Shown here: positions 34,956 through 43,588 of the stretch, piece by piece | Numbering within the stretch: the first letter of the stretch is position 1 | Layout of the letters: each line of letters opens with the position of its first letter | DNA from: Anaerocaecibacter muris | GTDB taxonomy: Bacteria; Bacillota; Clostridia; Christensenellales; Pumilibacteraceae | NCBI RefSeq assembly: GCF_943192945.1 | Contig: NZ_CALPCE010000002.1 | Coordinates: 1-64,000 of the forward strand | Length of the DNA: 64,000 nucleotides | Direction of reading: 5' to 3' | Notes under the pieces: generated by a model | Database searches by the model: none | Told to the model about the DNA's origin: nothing | Seen by the model: the letters and a program-made list of their open reading frames with translations, nothing else | Made by a program: the position numbers and the translations under genes

Positions 34956-36451
34956 ATTCCGTATTAGCTTTCCTCGGCGCGACGCCTGCGGCGGTTACAC
35001 CCGGCGTCGCCGCCCCGGGCAGTATGTGGCATTTGCTCATACTCAAAACGTTCGCGTTCGTCGCCGATTACGGCTGGCGTATCGTCGTTTTTACCGTGCT
35101 GTTGAAACTTGTTTTGTCGCCGCTCGATTTTTATCAGCGGTACAAAATGAACAAGAACCAAAAAATAACCGAGCGGTTAAAGCCGACTATGGAGAAGATC
35201 CAAAAGCAGTACGGCGGCGACAAGCAGGCGTTTTCGCAAAAGCAAATGGAGCTAAACCGCAAAGAGGGTTACAGCTATTTTTCGTCGTGTCTGCCCATGA
35301 TAGCCACGCTTGTCGTGTTTATCACGCTGTGGATTTCCATGCAGACGATAGCCGAGTACATGACGTTTAAAGAATATACGACCATGTACGACGAATATCA
35401 GTACGTTTACACTCAGATTTACGATCCCGCGGACGAGGAAAATCCGACCGCAGAGGAAGCCAAACTCAAACCCATAGCCGAAAAGATAGGACAGGACGTT
35501 GTGTATCAGATGTACTATTACGGACTGGACGAGGGTTATGCGGACAAACTTCGCAAGAGCATTGCCGAAGACGAGGAGTATAAAAAGATAGTGCCGGAAG
35601 GGTACGAGCTACCCGAGGACTTTAAACTCATGCGCGAGGGCACAAAGCGCATAGATAAAGTTCAAGCGTCCTTCCTGTGGATTAAAAACATTTGGGCGCC
35701 CGACGTGCCGTGGGGCGATCAAGCCGTACTGTCGTGGGACGCGTTTGTCAAGGGCGTTGACGATTACAAAAACGCAAGCACGAGCAAGCTCTCTACCGAC
35801 CAACAGGCAAAGGCGTTCAACCGCAACATGTACGAACAGGTCATGGGCAAGCTGTTGAGCGACAAGACCCAAAGCCGCACAAACGGTTATTTGATACTGC
35901 CCATACTTGTAGTATTTCTGTCGGTCGCGTCGCAGCTTTTGACCATGTTCCAGCAAAAGCGCGCGGGACAGGTAAACGCCAAAGGCGGCGTAGCTACGAG
36001 CATGAAAGTCATGATGATAATCATGCCCATAATGATGGCGATATTCGCCGTGCAGTACGCGTCGATATTCGCGCTGTACATGACGGTCAACAGCGCTACG
36101 ACGCTGTTCTTTAACTTCGCGTTCACGGGCATTATTCGGCTTATAGACAAGCGTAGACAGTCGCGCAATCACGGCATTGCGACGGGCAGCACGCGCACGG
36201 TCAACTACAAACAGTCGCCCATTATTCATTACGTCAAGGGCGCAAACCCCAATGCGGGCGCGAAGGAAACAGTTACGGTTAGCGCGACCGTCGGCGGGAA
36301 CGACGCAAACGTCGGCAAGCCGAGCAAGGCGGATAAAAAAGCCAAAAAGTCGGCGGGTTCGTCCGTGCGGTCCGTTCAGCGCGGCGGCAGACCCGATCCC
36401 AACGAGCTTATGGGCGTAGATATGTCGTCCAAGCAGAACAAGAAAAAATAA
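34943..36451 (+). CDS. yidC: Membrane protein insertase YidC
   Basis: Inserts and folds inner-membrane proteins. 502 residues from the ATG at 34943 with GGAG upstream inside yidD. It is longer than the typical 260-residue Firmicute protein because of a roughly 130-residue charged, helical loop (about residues 140-310) between the first and later membrane helices. Core parts: TVLLKLVLSPLDFYQRYKMNK, KEGYSYFSSCLPM, and a C-terminal NGYLILPILV region with further helices. The C-terminal tail is basic (KKAKKSAG), as in ribosome-binding homologues. There is no lipobox. Confidence 0.93.
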   Translation: MAILNSVLAFLGATPAAVTPGVAAPGSMWHLLILKTFAFVADYGWRIVVFTVLLKLVLSPLDFYQRYKMNKNQKITERLKPTMEKIQKQYGGDKQAFSQKQMELNRKEGYSYFSSCLPMIATLVVFITLWISMQTIAEYMTFKEYTTMYDEYQYVYTQIYDPADEENPTAEEAKLKPIAEKIGQDVVYQMYYYGLDEGYADKLRKSIAEDEEYKKIVPEGYELPEDFKLMREGTKRIDKVQASFLWIKNIWAPDVPWGDQAVLSWDAFVKGVDDYKNASTSKLSTDQQAKAFNRNMYEQVMGKLLSDKTQSRTNGYLILPILVVFLSVASQLLTMFQQKRAGQVNAKGGVATSMKVMMIIMPIMMAIFAVQYASIFALYMTVNSATTLFFNFAFTGIIRLIDKRRQSRNHGIATGSTRTVNYKQSPIIHYVKGANPNAGAKETVTVSATVGGNDANVGKPSKADKKAKKSAGSSVRSVQRGGRPDPNELMGVDMSSKQNKKK

Positions 36452-36552
36452 CGGAGCGAAAGCTCTTTATTCAAGGTCGCGGCACGGTCGCGGCTTTGTT
36501 TACACGACAGCCCCGATAATATTTGCCGTTCGGCGAAAGGTAGGTTAGGAAA

Positions 36553-37536
36553 GTGACAATCGAAGTTACCGCGAAAAAAATCGACGACGCGATTAGCCAA
36601 GGACTTAAACAGCTCGGCGCGAGCCTTGACGAAGTGAACGTAGAGGTTGTAGAGGCGGGCGGACTGTTCCGCAAAGCAAAAGTACGCATTACGCTCGAAC
36701 GCGAGGACGAAAAGGCGCAACCGACGGCGCAAGCCGAGCGCACCGCGCCGCCCGTAAAGACGGCGGAAAGCAAGCCGACCAACTCGGATAAACCGCAGCC
36801 CAAACAGGAAAAGAAAGCGGAGACAGCGCAACCCGTAAACAGGCAGGCGCAATCAAAAAACGACGGCGCGCCGTCCGAACAAAAACGGTCGGCGAAAAAC
36901 AACGGAGGAAACGCGTCTGCGGCGGCGCAAAACCGCAAGCCCGAGTCGGACGGAAAAAAAGCGCAAGCGCAGGACAAAGCGCAGGAGCAAGGCGGAGCGG
37001 TACAGCCCCAATCGAACGGCGACGCGCGCGGCGAGGAGCGCAAGCCCCGCAAGTTGAGCGCAGAGGACAAAGTCGCGGCGGCGCACGCATTGGCGTTCAT
37101 AAAAGACGTAACGGAAAAAATGGGCTTTGTCGCCACCGTCGAAGCGGACGATAGCGGCGAGAACATATCCATATCCGCGGCGGAGGGCGACGATTCTTTG
37201 ATAATCGGTCGGCACGGCGAAACGCTGTCCGCGCTGTCGTACCTTGCCGAAACTTGCGCGCGCGCGGAAAAGAGCCACATAAGCATAACCGTCGATTGCA
37301 ACGGTTATCGCGAGCGCAGAGCGGCGTCGCTTACCGCCATGGCGCGGCGCAGAGCCAACGAGTGCGCGGCAAAGCGGCGCAAAATCAAGCTCGAACCGAT
37401 GGAACGCGTCGATCGTCGCACGGTGCATAACGCGCTTACGGACGACGACAGAGTTACGACTGCGTCGGAGGGCAAAGAGCCGTACCGTTGCGTAGTTATT
37501 CTTCCCAAAAGCAACAAATCGAGTAGCAACAAGTAA
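36553..37536 (+). CDS. jag: RNA-binding protein KhpB (Jag, SpoIIIJ-associated)
   Basis: 327 residues from a GTG with AGGTTAGGA upstream. A Jag-N domain (1-55) is followed by a long Lys/Gln/Glu-rich disordered linker (about 60-165). Next comes a KH domain (about 175-250, with GEN and LIIGRHGETLSALSYL) and an R3H domain (about 255-327, with ERRAASLTAMARRRA and ERVDRRTVHNAL). It binds RNA with KhpA and in spore formers is linked to sporulation. Position after yidC is conserved. The expected next gene, mnmE, is absent. Confidence 0.94.
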   Translation: MTIEVTAKKIDDAISQGLKQLGASLDEVNVEVVEAGGLFRKAKVRITLEREDEKAQPTAQAERTAPPVKTAESKPTNSDKPQPKQEKKAETAQPVNRQAQSKNDGAPSEQKRSAKNNGGNASAAAQNRKPESDGKKAQAQDKAQEQGGAVQPQSNGDARGEERKPRKLSAEDKVAAAHALAFIKDVTEKMGFVATVEADDSGENISISAAEGDDSLIIGRHGETLSALSYLAETCARAEKSHISITVDCNGYRERRAASLTAMARRRANECAAKRRKIKLEPMERVDRRTVHNALTDDDRVTTASEGKEPYRCVVILPKSNKSSSNK

Positions 37537-37685
37537 TACGCGGGATAACCTGCGCATACATACGGTAAAGGGGCGGACGGAACGCGACTGATGTCGCGGA
37601 CTTGTCCGAAACGGCATAAAAATACGGCTGCAACAAGCCTGCGACCGTGCGGCGCGACGGCGCGTCGCCATTTCGGAGTAAGTCT

Positions 37686-38261
37686 GTGAAATTCCGCAAA
37701 GCTATTTATATAATATTCTTTTTTGTCGGGCTGACGTTATTCACGTTCAGCCTTATGCCGTTTTTCAGGAATTTTCACGAGGACACGTTTTGGATAATGA
37801 CAATCGTGAGCGTCGCGCTCATAATATTTTGTCTGTTCGCGCTGTTCTACAAGCCCAAGGAAAAAATAAAACTAAACGCGCGATACGAGCGCAAGGGCAC
37901 AATGCTGTCCCGACCCGAATACGATTTTTTGATGAAACTGCGCGAGATCGCGCCCGATAAATACGAAGTAGTGCCCCAAGTCGCGCTGATAAACGTCATC
38001 GACAAAAAGACAAACACGTCGTATCGCAACGAACTGTTCCGCGTATGCGATTATTGTTTTGTGGATCGCGACACGTTTGCGCCGCTGTTGTTGGTGGAAC
38101 TCAACGACAGATCGCATTTGCGCGCCGACAGGCAGGACCGCGACGCCAAGGTCGCCGCTATTTGCGCCGACGCGCGGTTGCCGCTCGTCACGTTTTGGCT
38201 GGACGGCGATTTGAGCTATCCGACGGTACGGCGCGTCGTGCTTAAAGCGATACTTAAATGA
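37686..38261 (+). CDS. DUF2726 domain membrane protein
   Basis: 191 residues from a GTG with GGAG 10 bases upstream. Two membrane helices near 9-26 and 35-53 are followed by a DUF2726 nuclease-like domain (about 75-191) with LMKLREIAPDKYEVVPQV, DYCFVDRDTFAPLLLVELND and a final strand LPLVTFWLDGD. The D..ELN arrangement recalls the restriction-endonuclease-like fold of this family; activity is unproven. The stop overlaps the next gene start by 4 bases. Confidence 0.85.
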   Translation: MKFRKAIYIIFFFVGLTLFTFSLMPFFRNFHEDTFWIMTIVSVALIIFCLFALFYKPKEKIKLNARYERKGTMLSRPEYDFLMKLREIAPDKYEVVPQVALINVIDKKTNTSYRNELFRVCDYCFVDRDTFAPLLLVELNDRSHLRADRQDRDAKVAAICADARLPLVTFWLDGDLSYPTVRRVVLKAILK

Positions 38262-39094
38262 AGCGTTGTTACGACTGCCCGCGCGGTTGCGGCGCGGCGC
38301 GCGATGACGGTGCGGTCGGTATTTGCGGCGGCGCAAAGCACGCGCGTATAGCAAAGATAATCGACCCGTTCGAGTACGAAGAACCGTGTTTAGGTTCGGT
38401 GACGGCGGTGTTTTTCGGCGGGTGTTCGCTCGGCTGTTCGTATTGTCAAAATCATAAAATAAGCCGCGGCGGGGCGGGCGAGGAATACTCGGACGACGCG
38501 CTTGCCAAAGTTTTCGACGGTGCGCGCGGCGCAATAGACCTTGTCACGCCCTCGCATTATCTGTCCGCCATAGAGCGCGCGTTGCCGCTGTGCAAGCGCG
38601 ACAATTCGTTTATATACAACACTTCGGGTTACGACACGGTTGACGCGGTGCGCCGCGCAAGCGCGTTTACCGACGTGTTCTTGACCGATTATAAGTATGC
38701 CGACAGCGATATAGCGCACAGGCTTTCGCGCGCGAGCGACTATCCGCAAATCGCTGTGAACGCTATTGAACAAATGCGCAAAACGTGCGACGAGTGGACG
38801 GAGCATGGCGGCAAGCGCATATTAAAGCGCGGGCTTATAATAAGGCATTTGGTGCTGCCCGACTGCGTGCAAAACTCGATAGCGGTTATCGACGACATAG
38901 CGCGGCGTTGGGGTACGGACGTCGTGCTGTCGCTCATGAGTCAGTTCACGCCCAACGGCGTGGGCGAGCCGAGCGTGCGACTGCGCAAAATAGAATACAA
39001 GGTCGTCGCCGAGCACGCTGTCAAGCTGGGGTTTAAAACGGGATATTTTCAAGAGTTTTGCTCTGCGTCGTCGGCATACACGCCCGAATTTTAG
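38258..39094 (+). CDS. Radical SAM protein, pyruvate formate-lyase activase-like
   Basis: 278 residues, COG1313-type. Iron-sulfur motif GCSLGCSYCQNH near 56-67 with the CxxxCxxC pattern, preceded by a Cys-rich N-terminus (RCYDCPRGCG, residues 2-11) and followed by YNTSGYDT near 126-133 and DLVTPSHYL. These proteins are called putative activases but rarely have a known partner. No glycyl-radical enzyme gene is nearby. Overlaps the DUF2726 gene by 4 bases, so the pair is one transcriptional unit. Confidence 0.88.
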   Translation: MKRCYDCPRGCGAARDDGAVGICGGAKHARIAKIIDPFEYEEPCLGSVTAVFFGGCSLGCSYCQNHKISRGGAGEEYSDDALAKVFDGARGAIDLVTPSHYLSAIERALPLCKRDNSFIYNTSGYDTVDAVRRASAFTDVFLTDYKYADSDIAHRLSRASDYPQIAVNAIEQMRKTCDEWTEHGGKRILKRGLIIRHLVLPDCVQNSIAVIDDIARRWGTDVVLSLMSQFTPNGVGEPSVRLRKIEYKVVAEHAVKLGFKTGYFQEFCSASSAYTPEF

Positions 39095-39116
39095 CGAGCG
39101 GATTTTGTCGGCGGGC

Positions 39117-39145
39117 TTGACTTAACGCGGGCAAGGATATATAAT
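39117..39145 (+). promoter_or_regulatory. Helicase promoter, leaderless type
   Basis: TTGACT, 17 bases, TATAAT, then 7 bases to the ATG at 39153. No ribosome site. Confidence 0.85.
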
Positions 39146-39152
39146 TAAGATT

Positions 39153-40991
39153 ATGGATTTTTTTGAAAGCGAAAATTTTAACGCCGAGCAGATTGCGGAG
39201 GAAGCGGAACACTTAAAGCGCGTGCTCGAAATGATGCGCGAGCAGATCGACTTGCTGGAAAACGACGGGTTCGCTTACAGAGTGGTCGATATTTACGACG
39301 AGAACGAGGTCGAGGAATACCGCACCGAAAAGTTCAGGCACGACGTGCGTAGGCGGGATATAGAGATTTTGAAAAAGTCGCTGTCCACGCCGTATTTTGC
39401 GCGCATGCGGCTCGCTCCGCTCGGCAGGATAGGCGGACGCGCGGACGCGCCGTCCATGACGCGCGCTCGCACACTGTCCGACTGCGACGAATATTTGGGC
39501 GACGACGCGGATATATACGTCGGCGCGAACGTCATTATTTACAAAGAAAAAATAATCGTGTTTTCGCACAATTCGCCGCTCGGCAACAAGGTGTACGAGC
39601 GGTTCGAGGACGGCAAAATAGAGTACGGCGGGTACGAATACAAAGTGGTGTTCCGCCGCAAATTCGACATACGCAACGGTAAGCTCGAAGCGGTGTTTCA
39701 AGACTATTCGATCGAGGCAGGCGGCGTTGTTTACGACAAGTTTTTGGCGCACATGCTGGAAGTCAAGCGCGGCGACAAGCGATTGACCGACATAATCCCC
39801 ACCATTCAAGCCAATCAGAACGCAATAATAATCCGCCCCGCCGACGAAAACTGCGTCGTGTCGGGGTGCGCGGGTTGCGGAAAAACCATGCTGTTGTTAC
39901 AGCGTTTGGAGTATTTGAGCTTCAACAAAAAAATCGAGCTGGAACGCGCGGTGGTCGTCGCGCCGAGCGCACGCTATACCGAGCATATTCAACCCGTGGT
40001 GGACGATCTTATGATAAACGCGGCGCGGCGCGTGACAATGCCCGATCTGTATCGCGAACTCATACTGTCGCTACATGGCATAAAGGCGACCGAACGCAAG
40101 GCGTTGAGCGAAGCGCAGACGTGCGGTGACGAGGCGCTGTCGGACGACGCGGTTGCGGCGTGTTACGGCGACGGCATAAAGCGCAAACTTATAGCCACGC
40201 TCGGCTCGGTCAAAACCAATTACAAAAAGCGTATCGCCGCATACCGTGACGAAATGGATAAGTACGAGCGCGAGCTTGCGTGGTCGCGCGGGTCGTATGT
40301 CGCGCCCGATATTAAAAAGCCGCGCGCGCCCGTTATCGCTATCGATCTCAAAAAGTTCCCGTTTATTCCCGATCTGGGCGCGGCGCTTACGAAATGCAAG
40401 CTGTACTTATTGTTGACGGCGTACTGTTACGTCATAGGCAAACCCGACTTCGAGGGCGCGTTGTTTATAGACGAGGGTCAGGATTATTTTTACAACGAGT
40501 ACAAAATTCTCGCGGAGTGCACCAAGACCACGGTCAACGTATACGGCGACACCAACCAACAGATTAACAAGACGCGCGGAATAGGCGACTTCGATAAAAT
40601 CGACGGGCTGTGGAAGGATGTAAAGCATTATGCGCTCAACGAAAATTATCGCAACGCCCGCGAAATAACGGAGTACGTCAATCGGCTGTTGGGCATGACC
40701 GTCACGTCGCTCGGGCTGGACGGCGGTACGGTGGAGCATATTGCTCTCGACGAAGTGCGCGGAGCGATTGCCGACGCGGGCGACGACCGTATCGCGGTTA
40801 TATATTCCGCGGACGACGTTGCGACGGGCGAGTATTTAAAAACGTTCGTGCCGCCGCGACAGCTTTACACCGTGGCGCAGAGCAAGGGCATGGAATACGA
40901 ACGCGTTTACGCTTGCGGCGCGCTCGGCGAAACGGAAAAATACGTTGCGTACACCCGCGCGCTCGCAAAGCTGTATATTTGCGAGCGGTAA
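39153..40991 (+). CDS. UvrD/HelD-like superfamily 1 helicase
   Basis: 612 residues. The N-terminal 220 residues are coiled-coil-prone and have no clear motif. Then come SF1 motifs: Walker A GCAGCGKTM near 237-245, Walker B with DEGQD near 439-443, the VNVYGDTNQQINK motif III region, NENYRNAREIT (motif IV) and AQSKGMEYERVYACGAL with AYTRALAKLYIC at the end (motifs V-VI). The helical part before motif I resembles HelD, which acts on stalled RNA polymerase, but the short 1B/2B parts leave the subfamily open. It is transcribed from its own leaderless promoter. Confidence 0.82.
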   Translation: MDFFESENFNAEQIAEEAEHLKRVLEMMREQIDLLENDGFAYRVVDIYDENEVEEYRTEKFRHDVRRRDIEILKKSLSTPYFARMRLAPLGRIGGRADAPSMTRARTLSDCDEYLGDDADIYVGANVIIYKEKIIVFSHNSPLGNKVYERFEDGKIEYGGYEYKVVFRRKFDIRNGKLEAVFQDYSIEAGGVVYDKFLAHMLEVKRGDKRLTDIIPTIQANQNAIIIRPADENCVVSGCAGCGKTMLLLQRLEYLSFNKKIELERAVVVAPSARYTEHIQPVVDDLMINAARRVTMPDLYRELILSLHGIKATERKALSEAQTCGDEALSDDAVAACYGDGIKRKLIATLGSVKTNYKKRIAAYRDEMDKYERELAWSRGSYVAPDIKKPRAPVIAIDLKKFPFIPDLGAALTKCKLYLLLTAYCYVIGKPDFEGALFIDEGQDYFYNEYKILAECTKTTVNVYGDTNQQINKTRGIGDFDKIDGLWKDVKHYALNENYRNAREITEYVNRLLGMTVTSLGLDGGTVEHIALDEVRGAIADAGDDRIAVIYSADDVATGEYLKTFVPPRQLYTVAQSKGMEYERVYACGALGETEKYVAYTRALAKLYICER

Positions 40992-41123
40992 CATATTCGG
41001 ACACAGTATCGACACAAACTTTTATAGTAAACGACATACTCCTCTCATGTCGCGATCAAGCTATTGGGATATAATTTAAATTAAGCATACAATAACGGTA
41101 TGGAAACGGAGATAAATAGCATT

Positions 41124-42206
41124 ATGATGAATACACGAATAAGAAGAATATCCCTATCCGTTGTACTTGCAACGTTGGTCGCCGCGATGTGCGTTGCTTG
41201 CGGCGAAACAGATAACGGCGCGCGCAAGAGAATTGTGTCTTACACGACTGTCGAAACGGCTGTGCAAAGCACTACCGCGGACGTCGTGCGCAGGGTTGCG
41301 GACACCGTCGTAGAAATACAGACCAACACGGTTATTACGCAGTGGGGCATGCAGTATGTCGTATCGGGCGCGGGCAGCGGCGTGATTGTAGCGCACGACG
41401 CGGCGTTTGAAACATATTATATTGTGACAAACAACCACGTTATCGACGGCGCGAGCGAAATTAAAGTTACGTTACATTCGGGCGATGTTTACACCGCGGC
41501 GCTTGTCGCGGCGGACGAGCGCGACGACATAGCGGTCGTGACCATTAAGGAAGCGAGCACGCTCAACGTTGCTATTTGGGGCGACAGCGACAGCTTGCAA
41601 ATCGGCGAGGACTTGATAGCGATAGGCAATCCGCTCGGATCGCTCGGCGGCACGGTCACAAAAGGCATACTGTCCGCGACAAAGCGGTCTATCCCCGTCG
41701 GCGATTACACTATGGAACTTTTGCAAACGGACACGGCAATCAATCCCGGCAACTCGGGCGGCGGACTGTTTAACATGCGCGGCAATCTTATAGGCATTGT
41801 CAACGCCAAAACGAGCGACGAGGAAGTGGAAGGGATATGCTTTGCCATACCCGCGAATAAAGCCAAAGCTATATTCGACGACCTTGTGCAAGACGGCGTT
41901 GTCAGCGGCAGGGTCACGCTGGGAATAAACGTTGCTTACGGGTCGAACGGCACGGTTTACGTCAATAAAGTTATAGCGGCGGAAAGCGGCACGTTTGAGC
42001 AGTACGACAAAATAGCCGAGATCAACGGCATTGCAATCAAGTCGCTGTTGAACTATAACGACGCTATCGCCACTGTCAAACCCGACGAACTCGTTACGGT
42101 CAAGGTATATCGCGGCGAGCTTGTGCAAAACAGATTCGGCACGGTCCTGTCGTTCGCTACCGAACCGACAGAATTTACCGTGACGGCTAAACAGCTTACG
42201 AAATAA
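41124..42206 (+). CDS. HtrA/DegP-like serine protease with PDZ domain, membrane or lipid anchored
   Basis: Extracytoplasmic quality-control protease. Start placed at the ATG at 41124 (GGAG 12 bases upstream); an in-frame ATG at 41100 adds 8 residues. The hydrophobic N-terminus (ISLSVVLATLVAAMCVACG) is a signal, and its Cys may be a lipidation site, although the lipobox is imperfect. The trypsin-like triad is His in TNNHVIDG, Asp in DERDDIAVV and Ser in NPGNSGGGLF (residues about 105, 133 and 211). A single PDZ domain follows (about 275-345). Most HtrA proteins of Gram-positives have a membrane helix instead of a lipobox. Confidence 0.9.
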   Translation: MMNTRIRRISLSVVLATLVAAMCVACGETDNGARKRIVSYTTVETAVQSTTADVVRRVADTVVEIQTNTVITQWGMQYVVSGAGSGVIVAHDAAFETYYIVTNNHVIDGASEIKVTLHSGDVYTAALVAADERDDIAVVTIKEASTLNVAIWGDSDSLQIGEDLIAIGNPLGSLGGTVTKGILSATKRSIPVGDYTMELLQTDTAINPGNSGGGLFNMRGNLIGIVNAKTSDEEVEGICFAIPANKAKAIFDDLVQDGVVSGRVTLGINVAYGSNGTVYVNKVIAAESGTFEQYDKIAEINGIAIKSLLNYNDAIATVKPDELVTVKVYRGELVQNRFGTVLSFATEPTEFTVTAKQLTK

Positions 42207-42246
42207 CCCGACAATCGATAATTATTAAAGCAGAGGAGAAAAAGAC

Positions 42247-42504
42247 ATGATACACTCCATGAGCGGCGGGGTGTTGAGCGAATACGGAACTTATACGTTT
42301 GTAAAAGTCGCATTCGACGGCGAGCCTGCGCCCTATTGGTATATAACGGACTTCGACGTGCAAGAGGGTGACAGGGTGACCGCACCGCGCGGCGCGAGCG
42401 AGATAGGCAAGCCCGCAACGGTGTTGCGCGTGGAATACAACGTGTCCGGTCAAGTCGCGCCCGTACCGGTCAAGCGCGTTAAAAAACTTTTGGCAAAGCT
42501 ATGA
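42247..42504 (+). CDS. Small protein of unknown function, 85 residues
   Basis: AGGAGAAAAAG lies before the ATG. The product has several beta-like segments (YTFVKVAFDG, YWYITDFDV, GDRVTAPRG, TVLRVEYNV) and a basic end, like a small OB- or SH3-type fold. It resembles the DNA-binding beginning of PriA only in general pattern. It lies 40 bases after the htrA-like gene and shares its transcript. No family assigned. Confidence 0.65.
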   Translation: MIHSMSGGVLSEYGTYTFVKVAFDGEPAPYWYITDFDVQEGDRVTAPRGASEIGKPATVLRVEYNVSGQVAPVPVKRVKKLLAKL

Positions 42505-42517
42505 ACGCGCCATTCGC

Positions 42518-42546
42518 TTGACAGCGCGCACGGTATGGGGTATAAT
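42518..42546 (+). promoter_or_regulatory. Consensus promoter, leaderless type
   Basis: TTGACA, 17 bases, TATAAT: a perfect consensus sigma-A promoter. The ATG at 42553 follows after 6 bases, with no ribosome site. Confidence 0.9.
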
Positions 42547-42552
42547 CTAATT

Positions 42553-42948
42553 ATGTTTTTAAGCGGTATACAACAGAATATAATTGCGATAGTAGTGCCG
42601 ATTGTGGTTTTACAGTATGCGTTTGCGCTGTTCTGTCTGCTCAAACTCGCGTACTTCGACTTATCGCGCAAGCAGTATATTATATGGAACGTAATTATAC
42701 TTTTTGCGTTCTTTATCGGCGGCGCGGTATTCCTTGTATATTATTACAAGCACCCCGATAAGCGCGTGCCCAAAACGCCCGTATTGCCCGAGGATACAGG
42801 CGTTCAGCCCCTGCCCGATAAAAACGGAGAGAGTCCCGTGACGCAAGAACCGTTTGACGCATCTGTTTTACACGACGCGGATAACGATACGGAAAAACGC
42901 GACGGCGCGCTCGACGGAAAAAAAGCGGACGACGGGCAAAACAAATAA
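42553..42948 (+). CDS. PLD nuclease N-terminal-type membrane protein
   Basis: 131 residues from the ATG at 42553. Two membrane helices (about 8-32 and 42-66) are separated by LKLAYFDLSRKQYIIWN, the signature of the small two-helix domain seen at the N-terminus of cardiolipin-synthase-like proteins. The C-terminal 60 residues are charged and disordered. No catalytic HKD motif is present, so it is not an enzyme. An upstream ATG at 42535 would lie inside the promoter. Confidence 0.8.
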   Translation: MFLSGIQQNIIAIVVPIVVLQYAFALFCLLKLAYFDLSRKQYIIWNVIILFAFFIGGAVFLVYYYKHPDKRVPKTPVLPEDTGVQPLPDKNGESPVTQEPFDASVLHDADNDTEKRDGALDGKKADDGQNK

Positions 42949-42974
42949 CTCGACTTTTATATATTAGGTATACG

Positions 42975-43001
42975 ACGCTCCGAAATTTCGGGGCGTTTTT
43001 T
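42975..43001 (+). terminator. Terminator after the PLDc_N-type gene
   Basis: ACGCTCCGAAA / TTTCGGGGCGT stem (with one G-T wobble) and a T-run. Confidence 0.85.
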
Positions 43002-43056
43002 GCGCCGCGATTATTAGTGCGGATATAATCGGCGCAAAACGTTAATAATCGGGGGT

Positions 43057-43302
43057 ATGGAAAGGATAGCGATTTCCGTAATAGAGCTGTGCGACGAGGA
43101 GGGCAACATAACGCCGCTCGCAGTTGTAAAAGACGGCAAGGAGTTCGGCATAGACAAGGTGTTGGGCGTTTCCCGTCACGCGCCCGCCGTCGCCTGCGTT
43201 TCGCCCATGCGTTACGACTGCGTCATTACGGGCAAAAAGCGCGCGATCTACCGCGACGCATACCCGTCGCAAAAGTGGTTCTCGGTGCGTAATTCCGATT
43301 GA
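43057..43302 (+). CDS. Small protein of unknown function, 81 residues
   Basis: GGGGGT lies before the ATG and a TATAAT 28 bases upstream. Sequence shows mixed strands, two cysteines and a YRDAYPSQKWF stretch near the end that looks like a conserved motif, but I cannot name a family. It stands between two terminators and the regulatory region of the SipW operon. Confidence 0.65.
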   Translation: MERIAISVIELCDEEGNITPLAVVKDGKEFGIDKVLGVSRHAPAVACVSPMRYDCVITGKKRAIYRDAYPSQKWFSVRNSD

Positions 43303-43321
43303 AAACTCAAAAATAAAATTT

Positions 43322-43338
43322 GTCAAGAATTGTCAAGA
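43322..43338 (+). repeat. 17-base direct repeat, copy 1 (GTCAAGAATTGTCAAGA)
   Basis: Contains GTCAAG twice at a 10-base interval (one helical turn). The identical 17 bases recur at 43480-43496, flanking the poly-G promoter of the SipW operon. Likely a protein-binding site. Confidence 0.6.
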
Positions 43339-43362
43339 GGGCAATAATCATGAGGAAATCCC

Positions 43363-43395
43363 TTGACAGGGGGGGGGGGGGCTCTATGCTATAAT
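43363..43395 (+). promoter_or_regulatory. Promoter of the SipW operon with 13-base poly-G spacer
   Basis: TTGACA (43363-43368) and TATAAT (43390-43395) are both perfect, but the spacer is 21 bases and includes 13 G (43369-43381). Losing 4 G would give the optimal 17. This is the layout of a phase-variable promoter. It is followed by a leader of nearly 200 bases. Confidence 0.65.
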
Positions 43396-43426
43396 CACTG
43401 TGTAAAAAGTCGCACGGTGATTTTTT
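43393..43426 (+). terminator. Hairpin with T-run overlapping the -10 box
   Basis: AATCACTGTG and CACGGTGATT pair with one wobble; six T follow. The left arm begins inside the -10 box, so only transcripts arriving from upstream (43057 gene) can form it. It insulates the SipW operon from readthrough. Confidence 0.75.
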
Positions 43427-43479
43427 ATATAGTGCAAAAGTCGCGCCGCCAAAGTATTTGCGTAAATCCCGACGAACGG

Positions 43480-43496
43480 GTCAAGAATTGTCAAGA
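43480..43496 (+). repeat. 17-base direct repeat, copy 2 (GTCAAGAATTGTCAAGA)
   Basis: Identical to copy 1 at 43322, 158 bases downstream, in the leader of the SipW operon. Confidence 0.6.
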
Positions 43497-43588
43497 CCGG
43501 TCAAATCGCTCTTTTTGCGCTTGACAGCGGCGCGCTTCGTGAATAAGCTATTAACGGTTATCGTTGCAGGGTAGCCGAAGGAGCGACT

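Noticed and set aside
42247-42504. PriA fragment
   Set aside because: Only a loose strand pattern agrees; there is no helicase part and the gene has its own start and stop.
43393-43426. Attenuator controlling the SipW operon
   Set aside because: The left arm begins inside the -10 box, so RNA from this promoter cannot contain the full hairpin. It can only end upstream transcripts.
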